Positions 15,531 through 16,392 of a DNA stretch of 16,392 bases are shown in pieces. Positions within the stretch are counted from its first letter, which is position 1; each line of letters starts with the position of its first letter. Location: assembly GCA_029862935.1 (NCBI GenBank), contig JAOTWK010000034.1, positions 1 to 16,392 of the forward strand, in the 5' to 3' direction. The notes below the pieces were generated by a model, which saw only the letters and a list, made by a program, of their open reading frames with translations, did no database searches and had not been told where the DNA came from. Source of the DNA: Gemmatimonadota bacterium. Its GTDB lineage: Bacteria > Gemmatimonadota > Gemmatimonadetes > Gemmatimonadales > GWC2-71-9. The position numbers and the translations under genes were made by a program.

Positions 15531-15597
15531 AGGAATTTGCTTCCCCGATCCCAAATATCGCCACAGGAATTTGCTTTCCCCGATCCCAAATATCGCC
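15531..15597. repeat. Two tandem copies of a 32-33-base AT-richer unit
   Basis: Copy 1 (15531-15562) and copy 2 (15565-15597) both start aggaatttgctt and end cccaaatatcgcc; the second has one extra t. The bases before copy 1 (tcgccat) resemble the end of a further unit, giving a period of about 34. The block lies between the FemAB-like start and the transposase remnant. Confidence 0.9.
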
Positions 15598-15722
15598 CGT
15601 GGGACCGGAGGCGTCCAGCCAGTGGGATGAGGGTACCCGGGCAGTCCCCGGTCGCTCGCATGCCGGGTACGGGACGATTCGTACCACGGCTCGGCTGTGT
15701 GCCAGCCGGCAGGTCGGTCCTA

Positions 15723-15770
15723 GGTACCCCCGGGTACCGCTAATAGCCCCGAACCCAAGAGCCGGGGCTA
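15723..15770. other. Paired palindromes just downstream of the IS91-type transposase remnant
   Basis: A near-perfect palindrome ggtaccc-cc-gggtacc (15723-15738) is followed by an 8-bp hairpin tagccccg/cggggcta (15744-15751 with 15763-15770). They lie within 70 bases after the transposase stop at 15789. IS91-type elements carry subterminal palindromes near oriIS on this side of the transposase, and the loop contains gaac and caag, the tetramers used by IS91 as target. Assignment as oriIS is inference. Confidence 0.4.
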
Positions 15771-15788
15771 CCGGTACAGCTGCGTTCT

Positions 15789-16245
15789 CTAGGCGGAACC
15801 GGAACCAGCCGCCGCGCGAACCCTCCGGGCTCGCGCGGGTGGGGCACGGGAACGACGCCTCGCCGCTGCGGCACGACGGAAGTGATCGAGGATGCGGTTG
15901 ATCACCTGGGGCTGCGTGATGAAGGCAACATGCGCATGGTTTGCCCGCAGCGGGGACATTCCAGGGGCTCAACCTCGAAAATGCGGCGTAACAGCTCGGC
16001 CCAGCGGCGGCGGGCCTCGTGGAGCGGGACGGGGACGGGCGCGGCGTACACGGTCTGCTGCCCCTCGGTGCCGGCTCGCCGCCTGATGCCCCGCGGGTAC
16101 GTGATGCGTACCAGCCATAGTAGCGCTGGAGCACTTGGCCCTTGTTGGGAATGTGGCTCGTCACGCGCGCCAGAAACTCCATGACGTCCAGTGTCTCGCT
16201 GCCCGCGGTGGGACCCGTCGGCTTGTCACAGTCGAAGATCTTTCC
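15789..16245 (-). pseudogene. IS91-family transposase, C-terminal remnant with two frameshifts
   Basis: Reading leftward from about 16245, the sequence gives KIFDCDKPTGPTAGSETLD, MEFLARVTSHIPNKGQVLQR and YYGWYASRTRG, the hallmark late segment of IS91/IS801-type Y2 transposases. A frameshift at the C-run near 16089-16092 leads to GIRRRAGTEGQQTVYAAPVP and EARRRWAELLRRIFEVEPLE, then CPRCGQTMRM. A second shift near 15925-15930 leads to AFITQPQVINRILDHF and a basic tail ending at TAG 15789-15791. The catalytic HUH and Tyr region would lie further upstream and is not recognisable before the window end (16246-16392 gives no match I can name). The element is dead as seen. Its position at the edge of the FemAB operon suggests it helped rearrange this locus. 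Confidence 0.82.
15870..15900 (-). mobile_element. Part of IS91-type element (3' end of transposase)
   Basis: This short segment encodes the NRILDHFRRAA part of the transposase C-terminus and is listed to mark that the mobile-element remnant covers at least 15723-16245, including the downstream palindromes. Neither element end has been defined with certainty. Confidence 0.4.
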
Positions 16246-16392
16246 TATCCTATCGGCTCGACCGCCGGAGCAGTGCCAACGCGCGACGTCCTGGAAGCCC
16301 GTATGTCCAGCGCTTGGAGTCCGCAGCCAACCGGAAACCTGAGATCGGCAAGCAAAGGTCGCTTTGAAGGGACGGATCCCGCCGATAGGGTT

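Noticed and set aside
14395..16182. A single 595-codon frame joining transposase-like and FemAB-like sequence
   Set aside because: The upstream 230 codons mix a short in-frame transposase piece with out-of-frame and noncoding sequence, including tandem repeats; a good GTG start with a ribosome-binding site exists at 15480. It is a chance read-through, not a fusion protein.
1..16392. CRISPR arrays, tRNA or rRNA genes
   Set aside because: No regularly spaced repeats with unique spacers and no recognisable tRNA arms or rRNA segments; the only tandem repeats are the two-copy units at 13170 and 15531.

Overview
The window reads as part of an exopolysaccharide biosynthesis and modification locus from a GC-rich, Gram-negative-like, probably uncultured environmental bacterium. 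Rokubacteria, NC10, Acidobacteriota and Deltaproteobacteria are all possible, and I cannot tell them apart from sequence alone. Carbamoyltransferase, adenylation enzyme, deacetylase, FemAB-like acyltransferases, GT4 glycosyltransferases, a heparinase-like protein, VanZ and a GT39-like enzyme are the accessory set often found in exosortase (EpsH/XrtA)-type polysaccharide loci. No exosortase or PEP-CTERM protein is visible here.

Layout. 1-1794 (minus strand): the N-terminal part of a GlpD-like FAD oxidoreductase, a decayed carbamoyltransferase fragment joined to a possible glycosyltransferase start, and a PHP/amidohydrolase-like protein. 2445-5443 (plus strand): an operon of a chimeric carbamoyltransferase/adenylation-domain ORF, a polysaccharide-deacetylase-like protein (coupled by a GTGA overlap) and a FemAB-like acyltransferase. 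5974-6585 (minus): a small GNAT-like gene interrupted by an in-frame TAG. 6973-8516 (minus): a GT4 glycosyltransferase followed by a truncated VanZ gene. 9099-12420 (plus): a second glycosyltransferase, probably frameshifted near its end, and a complete heparinase II/III family protein, followed by a short ORF and a frameshifted, truncated GNAT gene (12642-13219). 13220-15480 (minus): a FemAB-like gene, an intact small GNAT-like gene coupled to it by ATGA, and a truncated GT39-like gene that collides tail-to-tail with the GNAT pseudogene. 15789 to about 16245 (minus): the C-terminal remnant of an IS91-family transposase with two frameshifts.

The intact genes fit one job: assembling a glycan (GT4 enzymes), decorating it (carbamoyl, acyl or aminoacyl transfer, deacetylation) and trimming it (heparinase-like lyase). 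Acyl- or aminoacyl-transfer genes recur (two FemAB-like, three small GNAT-like), which suggests an acyl-decorated polymer, but substrates cannot be read from sequence.

The most striking property is the density of broken genes: at least eight truncated, frameshifted, fused or nonsense-containing genes in 16 kb, two of them joined in frame and one junction carrying a perfect 25-bp tandem duplication. This is either a real polysaccharide locus in decay and shuffling, with an IS91-type element at its edge, or a partly misassembled metagenomic contig. Long-read coverage would decide between these.
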